DNA of 64,000 nucleotides, from assembly GCF_036388275.1 (NCBI RefSeq), contig NZ_DASVSF010000026.1, positions 1 through 64,000 of the forward strand, given 5' to 3'. Made by a program: the position numbers and the translations under genes. This stretch comes from Longimicrobium sp. (GTDB lineage Bacteria > Gemmatimonadota > Gemmatimonadetes > Longimicrobiales > Longimicrobiaceae). Every line of letters begins with the position of its first letter. The stretch's first letter is position 1. Shown in pieces: positions 8,722-16,965 of the stretch. Under the pieces are notes generated by a model, which worked only from the letters and a program-made list of their open reading frames with translations, searched no databases and was not told the DNA's origin.

Positions 8722-9273
8722 CTAGTCCTCGAACAATTCCTCGACCGGGAACCGCCATCCCGGCACCGCCGGCTCGGCGTCGGCGACCTCGCCGCGCTTG
8801 TAGACGTCGGCGTTCTCCGGGTCCGCGGCGCGGTACACGCGAATCACCTCCGCGCGCAACGCGTCCACGTCCCACACGACCTGGGTGCCGCAGTCGAAGT
8901 AGGCCGCGCGCTTCGCCGCCATCCGCCGCTCCGCCGCAGGGCCGTAGTCCTCCGGGCTGCGCACCTCCGCAACGAACAGCGGGACGCCGTCCAGCATCTT
9001 GCCACCCGCTCGTGGACCGACATACCAGGACGCGTCGGGCGAGAAGGAGCGTCGGGGCGAATAGATGAAGCCCAGCCCGCCAGTGTAAGCCCGACCGCCG
9101 CCATGAGCCCGTTGGTACGCCTTCAGGCTGGCGAAAATGTTGCCTGCGGCCGTGCCGTGCAGATCTCCCCGGGGGCTCATGAGGAGGATCCTCCCGTCCA
9201 CGAGCTCCGCCTTGCCCTCGACCTTGTAGAGGTCGTCGATCGTGGCCTCACGTCCCAAAGGTGCGATCTTCAA
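8722..9273 (-). CDS. Uma2 family protein, PD-(D/E)XK nuclease fold
   Basis: This 183-residue protein belongs to the Uma2 (DUF820) family, which has a restriction-endonuclease-like fold. Family features are the opening TIDDLYKVEGKAELVDGRI, SPRGDLHG, the acidic SPDASW and the VAEVRSPEDY strand that holds the metal ligands, then a QVVWDVD stretch near the end. The start is a TTG at 9273 with GGAGG upstream. Uma2 genes are abundant in Cyanobacteria, Chloroflexi and Gemmatimonadota. Their cellular role is not established, so nuclease activity is inferred from the fold. Confidence 0.88.
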   Translation of the reverse strand: MKIAPLGREATIDDLYKVEGKAELVDGRILLMSPRGDLHGTAAGNIFASLKAYQRAHGGGRAYTGGLGFIYSPRRSFSPDASWYVGPRAGGKMLDGVPLFVAEVRSPEDYGPAAERRMAAKRAAYFDCGTQVVWDVDALRAEVIRVYRAADPENADVYKRGEVADAEPAVPGWRFPVEELFED

Positions 9274-9400
9274 CCTTGCCTCCGTGGGTGCGTGAGGGAA
9301 TCGGTCTGGTGATCCGACGCGCTAGCCAACGTTACACAGCGGACGAAAAACTGGCAAGTCTGGACACCTCCCGCCACCGGCCGCACAGTCTGCGCCGCCG

Positions 9401-9940
9401 CTACTCGCGTTTGCGCGGACGGCGGCGGGCCAGGCGCTCTTCGCGGCGCTGGCGGCCGCCCTCGAAGCGGCGCTTTTCCTCGTCCGTCTCGGGGAGCACG
9501 GGGGGAACGCGCACCGGCCGGCCGGTCTCGTCGAGCGCGACGAAGGTGGCGTAGCAGGTGTTGGTGTGCCGCTCGGTACCGGTGATGGGGTTCTGCGCCA
9601 TCACCTTCACCCCGATCTCCATGCTGGTGTTGCCCGTGAAGTTCACCGACGCGTGCGCAATCACCAGCTCGCCGATGTAGATGGGCTCGTTGAACTCCAC
9701 CTCGTCGAAGCTCTTGGTGACCACGGGACGGCCCGCGTGCTTCATGGCGCAGAACGCCGCCGCGCGGTCGATGAACCCCAGCAGCACGCCGCCGAAGAGG
9801 GTTCCCGCCACGTTCTGGCTCTGCGGCTCGGCCAGGTCGGCGAAGGTCACCTGCGAGCCGCGCACCGCCCGGGGTACGCTGGGATCCGGCGGCGGCGTGT
9901 TCAGATAGATCTCTACCGGGCGGATATGCCGGTTGTTCAT
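9401..9940 (-). CDS. Acyl-CoA thioesterase, hotdog fold
   Basis: The protein would hydrolyse acyl-CoA thioesters to free acid and CoA in the cytoplasm. The hotdog helix and nearby residues are recognisable in NVAGTLFGGVLLGFIDRAAAFCAMKHAG, and the second strand block in FNEPIYIGELVIAHASVNFTGNTSMEIGVKV resembles the YciA/ACOT7 group. It ends in a very basic, arginine-rich tail (ERLARRRPRKRE) not needed for the fold. The ATG at 9940 gives 179 residues. An upstream in-frame ATG exists, but no ribosome-binding site decides between them. It is divergent from the lipoprotein gene at 10147. Confidence 0.88.
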   Translation of the reverse strand: MNNRHIRPVEIYLNTPPPDPSVPRAVRGSQVTFADLAEPQSQNVAGTLFGGVLLGFIDRAAAFCAMKHAGRPVVTKSFDEVEFNEPIYIGELVIAHASVNFTGNTSMEIGVKVMAQNPITGTERHTNTCYATFVALDETGRPVRVPPVLPETDEEKRRFEGGRQRREERLARRRPRKRE

Positions 9941-10079
9941 ACGATGTCCGTTCGATGGTGCTGGTTCGTATACGCCCTGCTCAAGTCGCCAAGATCGCTC
10001 CCATCCGCCTGTCGCACAACCGAACGAGCGTTCTCCCGTGAGACCGGGGTGGCACGCCGGCAGCAGGATGAACACAGGT

Positions 10080-10096
10080 TAGGCACGCGCGTTGCA
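10080..10096 (+). promoter_or_regulatory. Possible sigma-54 promoter
   Basis: The sequence AGGCACG-CGCG-TTGCA matches the -24/-12 consensus TGGCACG-N4-TTGCW at all but one position and has the required GG-N10-GC spacing. It lies about 50 bases before the ribosome-binding site of the lipoprotein gene. In GC-rich DNA single matches can arise by chance. Confidence 0.4.
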
Positions 10097-10146
10097 CCCC
10101 GACGAAGCGGCAGGCTTTTCCGTTTCCGTCTCAGGGAGATAACCGT

Positions 10147-10368
10147 ATGCAAATCAAGCGACTGCTGGCGATCGCCACTTTCGGGCTGGCGCTGGGCGCG
10201 TGCACCGCCGAGGTCGAGGACAAGGGCTCGCTCCCGGACGTTGACGTGAAGGGCGGCGAGGCTCCGTCGATCGACGTCGATCCCGCGAACGTGAACGTGG
10301 GCACCGACACGCAGACCGTGGTGACGCCGGACGTCAGCGTCACGCCCACCGAGGGCAACGACAAGTAG
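10147..10368 (+). CDS. Small acidic lipoprotein
   Basis: This 73-residue protein has a lysine-led signal peptide and a lipobox, LGAC, at residues 17-20, so it should be lipidated on Cys20 and exported. The mature part is short, acidic and rich in valine, aspartate and threonine (DVDVKGGEAPSIDVDPANVNV), without a recognised domain. The ATG follows AGGGAGATAACCGT, a good ribosome-binding site. A strong terminator follows the gene, so it is probably a single transcription unit. Its function is unknown. Confidence 0.8.
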   Translation: MQIKRLLAIATFGLALGACTAEVEDKGSLPDVDVKGGEAPSIDVDPANVNVGTDTQTVVTPDVSVTPTEGNDK

Positions 10369-10392
10369 CACGCGGCAGGATTCGCCGCACCT

Positions 10393-10434
10393 GAGGCCCC
10401 GGCGGGCGAGAGTCTGCCGGGGCCTCGTCTTTTC
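10393..10434 (+). terminator. Rho-independent terminator after the lipoprotein gene
   Basis: An 11-bp perfect stem (GAGGCCCCGGC / GCCGGGGCCTC) with a 12-base loop is followed by GTCTTTT. It lies 25 bases after the lipoprotein stop codon. Confidence 0.9.
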
Positions 10435-10500
10435 CGCGCCGCCCAGCGCGCTTATCATCGCTTTTCCGAACCGCGTCCGCCCGTTTTCCTCCACATTCGC

Positions 10501-10722
10501 ATGGACAACCGATCCGTGGGCCTGCTGATCGTGGGGCTCGGCGCCGCGATCGTCATCGTGGGGCTGCTGGTGATGACGGGCGCGCTGGGCTGGGTGGGGC
10601 GCCTGCCGGGTGACATCCGCATCGAGAGCGGCAACACGCGGGTCTACTTTCCCATCGTGACGATGATCGTCGTTTCCGTGGTGCTCAGCCTGCTGCTGGC
10701 TGTCGTGCGCCGCTTCTTCTGA
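10501..10722 (+). CDS. DUF2905 family small membrane protein
   Basis: The 73-residue protein has two hydrophobic helices (VGLLIVGLGAAIVIVGLLVM and FPIVTMIVVSVVLSLLLAV) joined by the conserved RLPGDIRIESGNTRVYFP loop that defines DUF2905. It should sit in the inner membrane with the short loop on one side. Family function is unknown. Its stop codon is 11 bases before the start of the oxoprolinase gene, so both may be on one transcript. Confidence 0.88.
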   Translation: MDNRSVGLLIVGLGAAIVIVGLLVMTGALGWVGRLPGDIRIESGNTRVYFPIVTMIVVSVVLSLLLAVVRRFF

Positions 10723-10733
10723 TCGCGCTTTCC

Positions 10734-13700
10734 GTGACCTGGCAGATCTGGATCGATACCGGCGGCACCTTCACGGACTGCCTGGCGCTGGACCCGGCGG
10801 GGACGCTTCGCCGCGCCAAGGTGCTCAGCAGCAGCGCGCTCCGTGGCGTGATCCGTTCCGTGGATGCGCCCGACGTGCTGACGATCGGAGAGGAGTGGGG
10901 CGCGGCGCCGGGCGTGGTGGACGGGCTGAAGCTGCGGCTGCTGGCGATGGATTCCGCGACCCGCATCCGCTCGTACGACCCGGCGGCGGGCACGGTCCGG
11001 CTGGACGGGCCGCTGTCTGGCGCCGAGCCGGGAGCCGCGGTGGAGGTTCGCTCCGCCGAGGAGGCGCCCATCCTGGCCGCGCGGCTGGTGACGGGCACCC
11101 CCGCGGACGCCGCGCTCCCGCCGCTGGCGATGCGGCTGGCGACCACGCGCGGCACCAACGCGCTGCTGGAGCGGCGGGGCGCGCCCACGGCGCTGTTCAT
11201 CACCCGCGGCTTCGGCGACCTGCTGCGGATTGGCACGCAGCAGCGGCCGGACCTGTTCGCGCTGGACGTGCGCACGCCCGAGCCGCTGTACACCACCGCC
11301 GCCGAGGTCGTGGAGCGGCTGGCGGCGGACGGGTCGGTGCTGGTGCCGCTGGACCTGGACGCGGCGCGTTCCGCGGCCGAGCGGGCGGTGGCGGCTGGCG
11401 TGCGCTCCGCGGCGGTGGCGCTGATGCACGCCTTCCGCGACCCGGCGCACGAGCGGGCGCTGGCGGGGGTGCTGCGCGAGGCGGGGTTCGAGCACGTGGC
11501 GCTTTCCAGCGACCTTGCGCCGTTCATCGGGCTGCTGTCGCGCGCGCAGACGGCGACGGTGGATGCCTACCTGGGGCCGGTGATCGGGCGGTACCTGGAG
11601 GGCGTGCGCGGGGCGCTGGGCGGCGGGCGCCTCCACGTGATGACGAGCTCGGGTGGACTGGTGCAGCCGGCGGACTTTCGCGCCAAGGACTCGCTGCTCA
11701 GCGGTCCGGCCGGTGGCGTGGTGGGTGCCGCGCTGGCGGGACGGCGATCGGGGTTCGCGCGGGTGATCGCCTTCGACATGGGCGGCACCAGCACCGACGT
11801 GGCGCGGGTGGACGGCGACTTCGAGTACGTGTGGGAGCACGAGGTGGGCGGCGCGCGGATCGTCGCCCCCGCGCTGGCCATCGAGAGCGTGGCCGCGGGC
11901 GGCGGATCGATCTGCACGATCGACGCGCAGGGGCTGCGCGTGGGGCCGGAAAGCGCCGGCGCGTCCCCCGGGCCGGCGTGCTACGGCGCCGGTGGCCCGC
12001 TGACCGTCACCGACTGCAACCTGCTGCTGGGCCGGCTGGACGCCGCGCGCTTCGCGATCCCCGTTCACCCGGAGCCCGCCCGCGTCGCGGCGGACGAGCT
12101 GGCGGCGCGCGTCCGCGAGCAGACGCGGGAGGACGTCGGCGGTGAGGCCCTGCTTTCCGGCCTGATCGACATCGCGGACGAGCGCATGGCCGACGCCATC
12201 CGCGGCATCTCGCTGCGGCGCGGATACGATCCCGGCGAGTACGCGCTGGTGGCGTTCGGCGGGGCGGGCGCGCAGCACGCATGCGGTGTCGCCTCGCGTC
12301 TGGGGATCGGCACGGTCGTGGTTCCGGCGGACGCGGGGCTGCTGAGCGCGCTGGGCATCGGGCACGCGCCGCTGGAGCGCTTCGCGGAGCGGCAGGTGCT
12401 GCGGCGGCTGGACGAGATCGGCAGCGAGATCGCATCCACCTTCGAATCCCTGGCGGCCGAGGCGGTGGACGCCGTGGCGCGCGAGGGCGTCGACCGGTCC
12501 TCCATCGTCATCCGGCGGCGGATCGCCAGCCTGCGCTACGTGGGCCAGGATTCCACGCTGATGGTGGACTGGGAGCCGTCCATCGACCTCCGTACGGCGT
12601 TCGAGGATCGCCACTCCGCCATCTACGGCCACCGCCCCGCCGCGCGGCCGATCGAGGTGGAGAGCCTGCGCGCCATCGCATCCACCGTAGTCGCCGATCC
12701 CCCGGCCGCCCCCGACCCCCAGCCCCACGACGCGACCCCAGCCGCCACCCGCCCCACCTGGCTGGGCGGCGCGTGGGCGGACGTCCCGGTGTATGAGCGC
12801 GAGCGACTGCGCCCCGGCGCGCGCCTGGCCGGTCCCGCGCTGATCGCCGAGCGCCACAGCGCGACGTTCGTGGCCCCGGGGTGGATGGCGCGGCTGGATT
12901 CGGCAGAAAACGTGATACTGCAGTGCGTGAGTGCAGAAGTGGGTGTCGATCACGCCGCCGCGACGGCGCCCGATCCAGGTGCCGTTCACTCCCGCACTAA
13001 CGCACTCACGCACTCACGCACTTCCTCCCCCGACGCGGTCCGCACCGAGCTCTTCATCTCACGATTCCGCGCGCTCGTGGGAGAGATGGGCGAAATGCTC
13101 CGCCGGACGGCGCTCTCCACCAACGTCAAGGAACGGCTGGACTTTTCCTGCGCGCTGCTGGACGCCGACGGCGAGCTGGTCGTGAACGCGCCGCACATTC
13201 CCGTGCACCTGGGCGCCATGGGGCTGTGCGTGCGCGCCGTCCGCGAGGCCGTTCCCATGCGGCCGGGGGACGTCGTCGTCACCAACCACCCCGGCTTCGG
13301 GGGATCGCACCTGCCGGACGTCACCGTCATCACGCCCGTTCACGACACGGACGGTACGGTAATCGGCTACGTGGCCAGCCGCGCGCACCACGCCGAGATC
13401 GGCGGAACGCGGCCGGGGTCCATGCCGCCGTCCGCGCGCACGCTGGCGGAAGAAGGCGTTGTGATCGCGCCGATGCACCTGGTGAGCGAGGGCCAGGCGC
13501 GGTGGGGCGAGATCCGCGCGGTGCTCGAGGGCGGCCCGCACCCCTCTCGCGCCGTGGACGACAACCTGGCCGACCTGGCCGCCGCCGTCGCCGCCAACCA
13601 CCGCGGCGCCGAGATGCTGCGCGCGATGGCCCGCGAGCACGGGCGCGGCGCCGTGGCCGGCTACATGGGCGCGCTGAAGCGCCGTGCGGAAGACGGCATC

Positions 13701-14585
13701 CGCGCCGCACTGCGCGGCATTCCCGATGGCGTATACGAAGCCGAGGAGCGGCTGGACGACGGCTCGCCGCTCCGCGTCCGCATCGTCGTCGAAGGCGACC
13801 GCGCCTCGATCAGCTTCGCGGGCTCGGCGGACGTGCATCCCGGCAACCTGAACGCAACTCCCGCCATCGTCCGCAGCGTCGTCCTCTACGTGCTGCGGCT
13901 TCTGGTGCGCGAGCCGCTTCCGCTGAACGAGGGGCTGATGCGGGCGGTGGAGCTCGACATCCCCCCCGGCCTGCTGAACCCGCCCTTCCGCGATCCCGCG
14001 CGCGACCCCGCCGTGGTGGGCGGCAACACCGAGGTCAGCCAGCGGCTCACCGACACGCTGCTCAAGGCGCTGGGCCTGGCCGCGTGCAGCCAGGGGACGA
14101 TGAACAACGTGCTCTGGGGATCGGAGCGTTTCGGCTACTACGAGACGGTCTGTGGCGGGTCGGGCGCGGGACCGGGATGGCACGGGGCCAGCGCGGTGCA
14201 CACGCACATGACCAACACGCGCATCACCGATCCCGAGGTGGTGGAGCACCGCTATCCCGTGCGGGTGGACCGCTTCGCCATGCGCGCGGGCTCCGGCGGG
14301 GCCGGGCGCTGGCGCGGCGGCGACGGTGCCGTGCGCGAGCTCACGTTCCTGCAGCCGATGTCGCTGTCCGTCCTCACCCAGCACCGCGCGGAGGGGCCGT
14401 ACGGCATGGCGGGCGGCCTGGGCGGCGCGCCCGGGCGCCAGCGCGTCGTCCGCGCGGCGGGCGGAGAAATCGAACTGAAGTCCGTCGACGGGATGGAGGT
14501 GGAGGCGGGCGACCGGCTGGTGCTGGAGACACCGGGAGGTGGCGGATTCGGGGCCCCGGTCGATGCGTCGGCGGACGCCGGATGA
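10734..14585 (+). CDS. Fused hydantoinase A/B protein, 5-oxoprolinase-like
   Basis: The 1283-residue protein joins HyuA and HyuB halves, as in ATP-dependent 5-oxoprolinase, which opens 5-oxoproline to glutamate in the glutathione/pyroglutamate pathway. The HyuA half has the ATP-fold signatures DTGGTFTD (residues 8-15) and FDMGGTSTDVARVDG (about 346), then SAGASPGPACYGAGGP. It ends naturally near residue 728. The HyuB half begins near residue 768 with RTELFISRFRALVGEMGEML and includes HIPVHLGAMG, NHPGFGGSHLPDV and a glycine-rich end. The roughly 35-residue linker is encoded by a family E dispersed repeat (about 12922-13023). Start is GTG at 10734. Hydantoin or another lactam substrate is also possible, because HyuA/HyuB specificity is not readable from sequence. 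Confidence 0.88.
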   Translation: MTWQIWIDTGGTFTDCLALDPAGTLRRAKVLSSSALRGVIRSVDAPDVLTIGEEWGAAPGVVDGLKLRLLAMDSATRIRSYDPAAGTVRLDGPLSGAEPGAAVEVRSAEEAPILAARLVTGTPADAALPPLAMRLATTRGTNALLERRGAPTALFITRGFGDLLRIGTQQRPDLFALDVRTPEPLYTTAAEVVERLAADGSVLVPLDLDAARSAAERAVAAGVRSAAVALMHAFRDPAHERALAGVLREAGFEHVALSSDLAPFIGLLSRAQTATVDAYLGPVIGRYLEGVRGALGGGRLHVMTSSGGLVQPADFRAKDSLLSGPAGGVVGAALAGRRSGFARVIAFDMGGTSTDVARVDGDFEYVWEHEVGGARIVAPALAIESVAAGGGSICTIDAQGLRVGPESAGASPGPACYGAGGPLTVTDCNLLLGRLDAARFAIPVHPEPARVAADELAARVREQTREDVGGEALLSGLIDIADERMADAIRGISLRRGYDPGEYALVAFGGAGAQHACGVASRLGIGTVVVPADAGLLSALGIGHAPLERFAERQVLRRLDEIGSEIASTFESLAAEAVDAVAREGVDRSSIVIRRRIASLRYVGQDSTLMVDWEPSIDLRTAFEDRHSAIYGHRPAARPIEVESLRAIASTVVADPPAAPDPQPHDATPAATRPTWLGGAWADVPVYERERLRPGARLAGPALIAERHSATFVAPGWMARLDSAENVILQCVSAEVGVDHAAATAPDPGAVHSRTNALTHSRTSSPDAVRTELFISRFRALVGEMGEMLRRTALSTNVKERLDFSCALLDADGELVVNAPHIPVHLGAMGLCVRAVREAVPMRPGDVVVTNHPGFGGSHLPDVTVITPVHDTDGTVIGYVASRAHHAEIGGTRPGSMPPSARTLAEEGVVIAPMHLVSEGQARWGEIRAVLEGGPHPSRAVDDNLADLAAAVAANHRGAEMLRAMAREHGRGAVAGYMGALKRRAEDGIRAALRGIPDGVYEAEERLDDGSPLRVRIVVEGDRASISFAGSADVHPGNLNATPAIVRSVVLYVLRLLVREPLPLNEGLMRAVELDIPPGLLNPPFRDPARDPAVVGGNTEVSQRLTDTLLKALGLAACSQGTMNNVLWGSERFGYYETVCGGSGAGPGWHGASAVHTHMTNTRITDPEVVEHRYPVRVDRFAMRAGSGGAGRWRGGDGAVRELTFLQPMSLSVLTQHRAEGPYGMAGGLGGAPGRQRVVRAAGGEIELKSVDGMEVEAGDRLVLETPGGGGFGAPVDASADAG
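12922..13023. repeat. Family E repeat inside the hydantoinase linker
   Basis: One arm begins AGTGCGTGAGTGCAGAAGTG and the other consists of CACTAACGCACTCACGCACT units. The same arms occur at 18664-18722 and 56224-56292 and as a half copy near 43967. In those two full copies AGTGCGTGA ends a gene as Ser-Ala-stop. Here the reading phase is displaced, so it is read through as Cys-Val-Ser-Ala. Confidence 0.8.
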
Positions 14586-14682
14586 CCGCGCGCACGTCCA
14601 CTCGCGGGCAAGGCTCTTTCGCGGCGCGCATCCTGCGCCGTACGTTGCGGTTCAGCCATTCGAAACTCCAGCGTCCCCTCCC

Positions 14683-15591
14683 GTGACCGAGCCGTCTTCC
14701 CACCTGTCCGCCGCCTCGGCGACGCGCCGCGCCACCGGCGATCCGAACGTGTTCCTGATCCCGGAAGAGCATCTTCCGGCGGGTTTCGCGGCCAAGGTGG
14801 AGGCGGGCGGCTTCGTCCCGGCGCCCACGCGCCCGGCCGCCACCGTGCTGCTGGCGCGCGACTCGGACGACGGGCCCGAGGTGCTGCTGATGCGCCGCAG
14901 CAAGCGCAGCGGCTTCGCGGCCGACGCGTGGGTGTTTCCCGGCGGCGTGGTGGACGACGACGACCGCGACCCGGCCGTGATGGAGCGCCTGGACGGGCCC
15001 ACGCCCATGCAGTGGGCCGAGCGCCTGGGCCTTGTCGACCCGGCCGAGGCGCTGGCCTACGTGGTGGCCGCCGTGCGCGAGGCGTTCGAGGAAACGGGGA
15101 TCCTGCTGGCCCGCGTGTCGGACGACGCCACCAACCCGGGCGGGGCGCTCTCGAACATCGACGTGGCACGGCGCGCACTGCTCAGCAGCGTGGTAGACCT
15201 GCGGCAGATCTTCATCACCCGCAACCTGCGGATGGCGGGAGACGAGCTGCTGTATCTGGCGCACTGGATTACCCCCGAGCCGGAACCGCGGCGCTACGAC
15301 ACGCGCTTCTTCCTGGCCCGCGTGGACGCCGAGGCCGTGTGCACGCCGCACGAGGAGGAGCTGACGGAAAGCGTTTGGCTGACGGCCCGTGGCGCGGTGC
15401 ACTACTTCGAGCTGGGCTCGCTGAAGATGCTGCCGCCCACCGTGCACACGCTGCGGCGCCTGGCCGGCTACGGAACCGTCGGGGAAATCTTCGCCGCCCT
15501 GGCGGATGCCCCGGTGCCCGCCATCCTTCCCGTGATGCGGCGGGTGGCGGACGGCGTGGCCATCGAGATTCCTCCCGAGGCCCGGCTGTAG
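14683..15591 (+). CDS. NUDIX hydrolase
   Basis: This 302-residue enzyme should cleave a nucleoside diphosphate linked to another moiety. The Nudix box is present in the extended form seen in NUDT19-like proteins: FPGGVVDDDD, a roughly 45-residue insertion, then AAVREAFEETGILLAR with the metal-binding REAFEETG core. Downstream come LAHWITPEPEPRRYDTRFFLA and a helical C-terminus. I start at the GTG at 14683. The longer frame to 14539 overlaps the hydantoinase gene and has no similarity to the family. The substrate cannot be told; CoA or nucleotide-sugar derivatives are possibilities from the NUDT19 likeness. Confidence 0.87.
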   Translation: MTEPSSHLSAASATRRATGDPNVFLIPEEHLPAGFAAKVEAGGFVPAPTRPAATVLLARDSDDGPEVLLMRRSKRSGFAADAWVFPGGVVDDDDRDPAVMERLDGPTPMQWAERLGLVDPAEALAYVVAAVREAFEETGILLARVSDDATNPGGALSNIDVARRALLSSVVDLRQIFITRNLRMAGDELLYLAHWITPEPEPRRYDTRFFLARVDAEAVCTPHEEELTESVWLTARGAVHYFELGSLKMLPPTVHTLRRLAGYGTVGEIFAALADAPVPAILPVMRRVADGVAIEIPPEARL

Positions 15592-15670
15592 GCCCCCGGG
15601 CCCGGGAATCCCCTTCGGCGGACCCGGCTTCGGCTGAAACCGCCGCCCCTCCCCCGCCGTATCACCCCCC

Positions 15671-16051
15671 ATGAACATCGATTCCGTTCCGGAGGCTGGC
15701 ATGAACGAATACGAAGGCACGCCGTCGGGCGTGCTGATCCGCGACTTTCTCATCTTCCAGTTCAAGACGGTGCTGGACGGGATGAAGGACGCCATCGTCA
15801 TCCCGGTCTCCTTCATCGCGCTGATCGCCGACCTCATGGGCAGCCCGTCGCGCCGGGGCAGGACGTTCTACGCGCTGCTGGGTGCCTGCGAGGCGTTCGA
15901 TCGGTGGCTGAACCTGCATGCGCCGGCTCGCAACGCCACGCGCGGCCAGGACGGCCTGTTCGACACCAGCGAGCCCGGCGACGGCACGATGGTAGGCGAG
16001 CTCGAGGAGATTTTGCGCGGCGAACGAGCCCCGGTGCTGCCGCGGGCGTAA
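15671..16051 (+). CDS. Hypothetical protein with one hydrophobic segment
   Basis: I do not recognise this 126-residue protein. The centre has a hydrophobic stretch (DAIVIPVSFIALIADLMG, about residues 40-57) that could be a single membrane helix. It is followed by a basic patch (SPSRRGRTF) and an acidic tail with GDGTMVGELEEILRGE. A second ATG at 15701 (MNEYEG) could be the true start. Codon use resembles the neighbours, and a strong terminator follows, which supports a real gene. It lies 80 bases after the NUDIX gene on the same strand. Confidence 0.7.
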   Translation: MNIDSVPEAGMNEYEGTPSGVLIRDFLIFQFKTVLDGMKDAIVIPVSFIALIADLMGSPSRRGRTFYALLGACEAFDRWLNLHAPARNATRGQDGLFDTSEPGDGTMVGELEEILRGERAPVLPRA

Positions 16052-16066
16052 GGCGGCCTGCACGGG

Positions 16067-16102
16067 AAGGGGGAGGGCACGATCATCGTGCTCTCCCCCT
16101 TT
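16067..16102. terminator. Bidirectional terminator
   Basis: AAGGGGGAG and CTCCCCCTT arms with an inner GCACGAT/ATCGTGC stem form a long hairpin, with A/T tracts at both ends. It separates the plus-strand gene ending at 16051 from the minus-strand pair ending at 16123. Confidence 0.85.
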
Positions 16103-16122
16103 CGCCGTCCGGACCCTTCCCG

Positions 16123-16965
16123 CTATCTGCGCAGCAGGTACCAGCCGTCACCGAGCGGCGTTCGGCGCAGCGTCGTACGTTCCAGATAGCTGGTGGTGGA
16201 GGCCAGCGGCTGGCCGGGGCGCGCGTAGACAAGGTACGTGGAGCCGTTCTGCCCGAGCCGGAACGAGACGTGGCCGGGCCGGGCCAGGATTCGATCGACT
16301 CCGGCGGCCCTCATCGCCGCGGTCAGACGGTCGAACTCAGGCCGGCTGATCCCGTCCGACGCCAGCACATCGTCCATAGACCTGCTCGCCGATCGCTCGT
16401 ACTGAGGCTCGATCCGTGGGCTCGTCGACGATTGCGCGGAGTAGAACCCGTCCCTTCGGCTCCCCGCATATCCGTTCAACTCCACCCACTCGCCTGCTAC
16501 CGCGAGCACTTCGATCCTTCCGCTCCGCATCACCTGGTCCGCCACGGGCGCGAGAAGGGTGACCCGCGACGACGCGAAGGCCTCCACTCCGAACTCCGTC
16601 CGCAGCTCCGCGGTGGCGAGGGTGGCCACGAGCGCCACGGCCGGCACCACCGCTTGGCGAAACTTGCGCTCGGTGGGCTTCCACACCGTGTACAGCCCCA
16701 GGACGGCCCCCGCCATCATCGTGCAGAGCACGCCGGGAGCGTACAGCAGGGCGACGGCCCATCCCATCCATGGGGCGAGCAGGTCCGCGGCGCAGATGGT
16801 CGCCAATCCACCGTACCCCACCACGAAGACCCACAGCATGGCGTTCGCGGGGGCGCGCGTGGCGCCCGGGACCAACTGCCGTGCGCCCGGAAGCGGAACC
16901 AGGGCGACGGACGCGGTGGCCTGCGCCGGCATTTCCAGCCGGGCGCCCAGATCCGCCGTGCTCAT
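16123..16965 (-). CDS. Hypothetical membrane protein coupled to the DUF4153 gene
   Basis: The 280-residue protein has three predicted membrane helices between about residues 40 and 120 (AMLWVFVVGYGGLATICAADLL, AVALLYAPGVLCTMMAGAVLGLYTVW, AVVPAVALVATLATAEL). A soluble C-terminal region follows, ending in FRLGQNGSTYLVYARPGQPL and a basic tail. No family is recognised. Its ATG at 16965 overlaps the stop of the DUF4153 gene as ATGA, so the two proteins are translationally coupled and probably act together. Confidence 0.78.
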   Translation of the reverse strand: MSTADLGARLEMPAQATASVALVPLPGARQLVPGATRAPANAMLWVFVVGYGGLATICAADLLAPWMGWAVALLYAPGVLCTMMAGAVLGLYTVWKPTERKFRQAVVPAVALVATLATAELRTEFGVEAFASSRVTLLAPVADQVMRSGRIEVLAVAGEWVELNGYAGSRRDGFYSAQSSTSPRIEPQYERSASRSMDDVLASDGISRPEFDRLTAAMRAAGVDRILARPGHVSFRLGQNGSTYLVYARPGQPLASTTSYLERTTLRRTPLGDGWYLLRR

